Source of the DNA: Papio anubis
Taxonomy: Eukaryota; Chordata; Mammalia; Primates; Cercopithecidae
DNA: 64,000 nucleotides
Reading direction: 5' to 3'
NCBI RefSeq assembly: GCF_008728515.1
Contig: NC_044989.1
Span: 79,509,754-79,573,753, forward strand
The notes beneath the pieces were generated by a model. It was not told the origin of the DNA. It was given only the letters and a program-made list of their open reading frames with translations, and did no database searches. Of the stretch, positions 60,013 through 64,000 are shown in pieces (position 1 is the first letter of the stretch; each line of letters begins with the position of its first letter). The translations under genes and the position numbers were made by a program.

Positions 60013-60336
60013 GGAGTTGCAAGATTTAATAGAGTAGAAACAGAGCTCCCACACAAAGGGAGGGGACCCAAAGAGGGTAGCCATTGCTGGCCCGAATGCC
60101 TGGGTTTATGTCCCGGTCATTGTCCCTCCCATTGTGCTCTCAGGCGATGGATAATTGGCTATTTCTTTACCTCCTGTTTTTGCCTAATTAACGTTTTAGT
60201 GAGCTCTCTTTACTACCTGATTGATCGGTGTGAACTAAGTTGCAAGCCCCATGTTTAAAGGTGGATGTGGTCACCTTCCTAGCTAGACTTACGGATGCTT
60301 AGTTGGCCTAGGAAATCCAGCTAGTCCTGTCTCTCA
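60013..60336 (-). repeat. Partial 3' LTR (U3 plus R, no U5) of the ERV-W-like element
   Basis: U3 starts at 60336. A TATA-like stretch (acataaa) lies near 60105 and the ATTAAA polyadenylation signal at 60030-60025. The sequence stops at the expected cleavage site and continues as A7. Confidence 0.85.
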
Positions 60337-60720
60337 GTCCCCTCTCTCAACAGGAAAATCCAAGTGCTGTTGAGGAGGTTGACCAATGACCACTCTAACT
60401 GCTTCCTGCTGAACTGGGACATAGTAGGGGTTATGCAGTTGAGATTTCCTCAGGAGGTGTGCCTTCACCAGGGGTCCATGGTATATCTTAGTCATGGACT
60501 GCATCTGGGGCTCCCTTTGAAGAACCATTTGTAGTTTTACAGCTTTGATTCTGGAAGAGAAAAACTTAACAAGGAGGTTAAAGATACAGGGATTTAAATG
60601 TATGGCCTGCAGTTCAAGGGATTATTTATTTGGCACACTTCACAGGCCCTGACTATCTGCTTGATAATTATGAAAAGTCCTGGTCCAGTAAATAATCATT
60701 TGGCCATCTGATGGGTACTA
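60337..60720 (-). pseudogene. Truncated integrase joined to env 3' end
   Basis: The minus strand reads pol integrase zinc-finger sequence, with its final Cys-x-x-Cys (ACEVCQ), to about 60600. It then passes directly into the C-terminal tail region of env (open piece 60528-60334). The integrase core and most of env are absent, so a large internal deletion lies at about 60590-60610. Confidence 0.7.
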
Positions 60721-60842
60721 TCAATGCCGAAGTGAAAGGTTTGGTGAAGGGTGTTAAGTAATTTCCATTGGTTAGCTGCAGGCAAAAGTATTTTTCCTTC
60801 TTTGGTGGCTAGCCATCCTGAGGGGAGGAAACTATGTCCTCG

Positions 60843-61760
60843 TTAGGTTCCCCATTCTATCTCTCCTGCTGAGTACTGGGGCTTGGTTTCCTGGAGGGAG
60901 TTACTCCACACAAGGGATCCTTCTATAAGCATTTCTAATGGAGGGTCCCATCTTGTGGCTCTTTTGGCTTCAATATCTGCTTGGCAGTTCCCTTCTATTT
61001 CCCTTTCTTTTCCTTTCTGATGACCCCAGCAGTGTAAGACTGCCACCTCTTTAGGTTTCTGTACCGCCAATAATAATCTCCCAATGGCTTCCCGATGTTT
61101 GATAGGTGTTCCCTTGGAAGTTAGGAATTCCCTTTCTCTCCATATTGCTGCATGGGCATGGAGGACTAGGTAAGCATACTTAGAGTCTGTATATATATTT
61201 ACCCTTTTTCCTTCTTCTAATTCTAGTGTCCAAGTGAGGGCTATTATTTCTGCCAGCTGAGCACTAGTTCCTGGAGTGAGGGGATTACTTTTAAGTATTC
61301 CATTATCACTGACCACTGCATACCCCTCTTTTCAAAGTCCTTTTTCTACAAAGGAACTTCCATCAGTATACAAGTTGAGGTCGGGATCAGTCAAGGGAAC
61401 CTCTAAAAAGTCCCCTTGAGCAGCGTAGGTTTGAGCAATTACTTGTGGACAGTTGTGTTCTATCTTTTCTTCATTGTCTGGAAGAAATGTGGCTGGGTTA
61501 AGAGTTGCACAAGTGCGCAGTCGCAGCACTGGTCCTTCAAGTAATAGAACCTGATATTTAAGTAAACAGTTGTCTGACAGCCACAAGTCTCCTTTGGCAG
61601 TGAGTAGGTCATTCACATCATGAGATGTCCACACAATAAGGTCTCTTCTCTGTATTATTTTAACTGCTTCAGCTACTAAGACTGCTACTGCAGCCACTAC
61701 CCATAAACAGTGAGGCCAACCCTTTGCCACTACACCAGTTTCTTTACTCAGGTATGCCAT
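60843..61760 (-). pseudogene. ERV-W-like RNase H remnant
   Basis: Two open pieces, 61760-61332 and 61316-60843, cover the connection and RNase H domains. Catalytic positions seen are LYTDGSSF, QLAEIIALT, YTDSKYAY and CQADIEAK. A stop near 61329-61331 and frame breaks outside disable it. Confidence 0.85.
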
Positions 61761-62800
61761 GGGTCACAGGCTCATCCCTCAGACGTGTGTAAGGACTCCT
61801 AGAGCTATTCCTGTTTGTTCTGTGACATATAAAGAAAAGTCTTGCCCTGTTGGCAAGCTTAACACTGGAACTTAGGTTAGGGCCTTCTTTAGGGTCTGGA
61901 AAGCCACTTCTGCTTCAGGCGTCCATCTTACTAAATGGGTATTGGCTTTCTGAGTTTCCTTAATTAGTGTGTATAATGGTCTGGCTATTTTACCGTACCT
62001 GGGAATCCATATTTGTCAGAAACTTGTTATGCCAAGGAACCCTCTTAGTTGCTTTAGGGTTTTGGGATGAGGATAAGCCAGTATAGGCTGGATACATTCC
62101 TCACTGAGGGCCCTGGTGCCTTTGGATAATTTTAGCCCTAAGTATTTAACCCGCTGTGAGCAGAGCTGAGCCTTTGGTTTGGAAACCTTGTAGCCACAGG
62201 TAGCGAGGAAATTTTAGAGTGCTTAGGTGGCTTGATGGCACAAGGTTTCTGAACAGGTAGCTAAAAGTAAATCTTCCGCGTACCGAAGGACAAGAGTGTC
62301 CAGGTATGAGAATTGGCTCAAGTCTTGGGCTAATGCCTGGTCAAATAGATGGGGGCTATCCCTGAACCCTTGGGGTAAAACAGTCCAGGTGAGTTGAGAC
62401 GTTGGGTTTGAAGGATCTTCAAAGGCAAACAAGAATTGAGAGTCAGGATGTACTGCAGAAAAAGGCATCCTTAAGGTCCAGGACTGTAAACCACTCTGCT
62501 TCCTCTGGTGTTTGGGAAAGCAGAGTATAAGGGTTAGGTACAGCTGGGTATAGAGGGAAAACAGCCTCATTGATAATCCTGAGATCTTGCACTAACCTCC
62601 ACTGTCCATTGGGTTTCTGTACTCCTAAAATTGGAGTATTGTGGGGGCTATTGCCTGGTTTTACTAGGCCTTGGGCTTTTAGGTCCTTAACAATCTTTTG
62701 GAGTCCTTGTTGGGCCTTGGGTCTAAGGGGGTACTGCCTTTGGTAGGGAAAGGAGGTGGAATCCTTCAGTTTAACTTGAACAGGATGGGCATTCTTTACT
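61761..62800 (-). pseudogene. ERV-W-like reverse transcriptase remnant
   Basis: The open piece 62570-62223 includes FAFEDPSN, TVLPQGFRDSP and, at the catalytic site, YAED where the family has Y-x-D-D, so one key Asp is changed. The flanking parts are in other frames. Non-functional. Confidence 0.85.
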
Positions 62801-63156
62801 CATCCATATTGTCCTTCTGTTGCCCAGACTTCAGGATTAATTCCTTCCTCAAGCAGGGGACAACAAACAGGTGTTCCTTCTCCTATGTTCAGGTGTATAA
62901 TGGCCCCTGCTTTTGCTAGAATGTCTCTCCCTAACAAGGGAGTGGGGCTTTCAGGCATAATTAGAAAAGCATGTGAAAAGAATAAAGTTCCCCAGTCACA
63001 ACTTAGTGGCTGGGAGAAGTATCTAGTGACTAGCTGTCCTAGGACCCCTTGGATAATGACAGATCTGGAGGGCAGTTGTCCAGGACAAGGGAGGAAGACT
63101 GAGAAGACCATGCCAGTGTCCAGGAGACAGTTAACCTCTTGGCCCTCAAAGGTCAA
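62800..63156 (-). pseudogene. ERV-W-like protease remnant
   Basis: An open piece of 118 codons with the aspartic protease site LLDTGMVFSV near its start. It passes into the pol linker. Frame breaks lie on both sides. Confidence 0.75.
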
Positions 63157-63230
63157 GCATACCTAGGGCTCTATGAGGGTGATGGCATGGGCTGGCGTTT
63201 GCCCCGGGCACCCTCAGTCCTGCTGCTGGA

Positions 63231-64000
63231 TCATCTGATTAGTGGTTTCTGACTCAGATGACCTTCATCCCCTGAGTTAGTGGGCCTTCCAGTGATTCCC
63301 TTGACATAAGGGGCATGGAGGAGGGGGCGGCTTTTTTCTACTTGGACAATCTTTTTTAAAGTGTCCTTGTAGACCGCATTGGAAGCAAGCCCTATTAGGC
63401 ATTCAATTTTCCCAGTTTTTCCCTTTTCCAGAGCCTCCAAGTCCACTTGCTTGAGGGCCATGACTAAAGTGGTGGCCTTTTTTTTTTAATCCCATTTATC
63501 CCGTTCTGCCTGCTCCTCCTGATCTCTATTTCAAAAAACCAAGGTTGCCAAGTTCAATAGGGTTTCTAAGTTTTGCTCTGGGCCTAAGGTGGACTTTTGA
63601 AGTTTTTTTCTAATGTCTGCAGCTGACTGAGTGATAAACTTATCCTTTAAGATTAGTTGGCCTTCAATAGAGTCAGGTGACAGAGAGGTATGCTTCCTCA
63701 ATGCCTCCCTTAGTCTCTCCAGAAAGGCAGTAGGATTTTCTTCCTTTCCCTGTGTTACAGTGGACATCATTGAGTAATTCATAGGCTTCTTCCTAGTTTT
63801 CCTTAGTCCTTCTTGCACGCAATTTAGCAAATGTCTGCCGCACCAATCTCCATGTTCTGATTCTGTGTCCCAATGAGGGTCTACGCTGGGAACTGCCTGC
63901 TGGCCTGTGGGGAATCATTCTCTTTCCCCTGTTGTCATCCTATCATTGACCTGACTGAGATACCAGAGATCGCCAAACTCTCGGGCTGCAGTTATGGTGG
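63231..64000 (-). pseudogene. ERV-W-like gag remnant, cut by the window edge
   Basis: The open piece 63830-63531 carries the gammaretrovirus-like capsid major homology region (KENPTAFLERLREAL). The piece 63461-63231 covers a decayed nucleocapsid zinc finger. Frames differ and stops separate them. Confidence 0.8.

Larger units (their letters stand above)
60013..64000 (-). mobile_element. ERV-W-like processed element, defective, runs off the window
   Basis: On the minus strand, from the right edge, the order is gag, protease, reverse transcriptase, RNase H, a truncated integrase joined to the end of env, a polypurine tract (60348-60337) and a partial 3' LTR (60336-60013). The LTR begins TGAGAGACAGG and matches the LTR17 (ERV-W) type. 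It ends 12 bases after ATTAAA (60030-60025), at the R/U5 border, followed by seven A (60012-60006), so U5 is missing. All frames are broken. The 5' end lies beyond 64000. Confidence 0.85.

Noticed and set aside
60843..61316. 157-codon open frame as a domesticated RNase H
   Set aside because: The length is striking, but the neighbouring reverse transcriptase and integrase are broken and there is no sign of a host promoter or splicing.

Overview
The window is primate nuclear DNA from the REG (regenerating islet-derived, secreted C-type lectin) gene cluster, the region that corresponds to human 2p12. Alu and L1 copies are dense, the genes have introns, and the codons read as catarrhine REG genes. 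An Alu at 21003-21230 carries the cttgagccaccgcgcccggcc-type 3' end typical of the AluYR lineage of Old World monkeys, so the source is probably a macaque, baboon or related monkey rather than an ape. This species call is an inference.

There are three protein-coding genes, each with one non-coding first exon and five coding exons. REG1A lies on the + strand (coding 7994-10346, 166 aa). A REG1C-type gene lies on the - strand (coding 22453-24896). REG3A lies on the - strand (coding 54227-56393, 175 aa). The order and strands match human REG1A, REG1CP and REG3A. The main result is that the REG1C copy, a pseudogene in human, has every coding exon, reading frame and splice dinucleotide intact here. 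Its normal stop codon is lost, which gives a predicted 190-residue protein with a 24-residue tail, and homology to REG1A ends almost exactly at that point. The three genes share a promoter module. Two further copies of the module stand alone, without exons, near 2430-2800 and 29800-30110.

Layout: 1-7300, upstream DNA with Alu and L1 pieces and an orphan REG promoter module. 7325-10545, REG1A. 10747-12833, a decayed Tigger1-type DNA transposon. 13430-22190, an old L1 split by an ERVL-type provirus (14608-22047) that itself carries two Alus. 22453-25700, REG1C and its promoter. 25700-32900, mixed DNA with a possible LTR, Alus and the second orphan module. 32913-53480, about 20 kb of L1 copies all on the - strand: one nearly full-length L1PA-type element, an older L1 broken by three Alus and another L1, and an older L1 with its 5' UTR. 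54017-56770, REG3A. 57487-60005, Alu, L1 3' end and unassigned DNA. 60013-64000, an ERV-W-like (LTR17-like) element on the - strand that runs off the window, ends in a short A tract at the R/U5 border and looks like an L1-made processed copy.

The REG products are secreted pancreatic and intestinal lectins: REG1A (lithostathine) and REG3A (bactericidal, peptidoglycan-binding). I saw no CRISPR array, tRNA, rRNA or bacterial-type system. Most long open frames outside the REG exons lie in transposon or ERV remnants.
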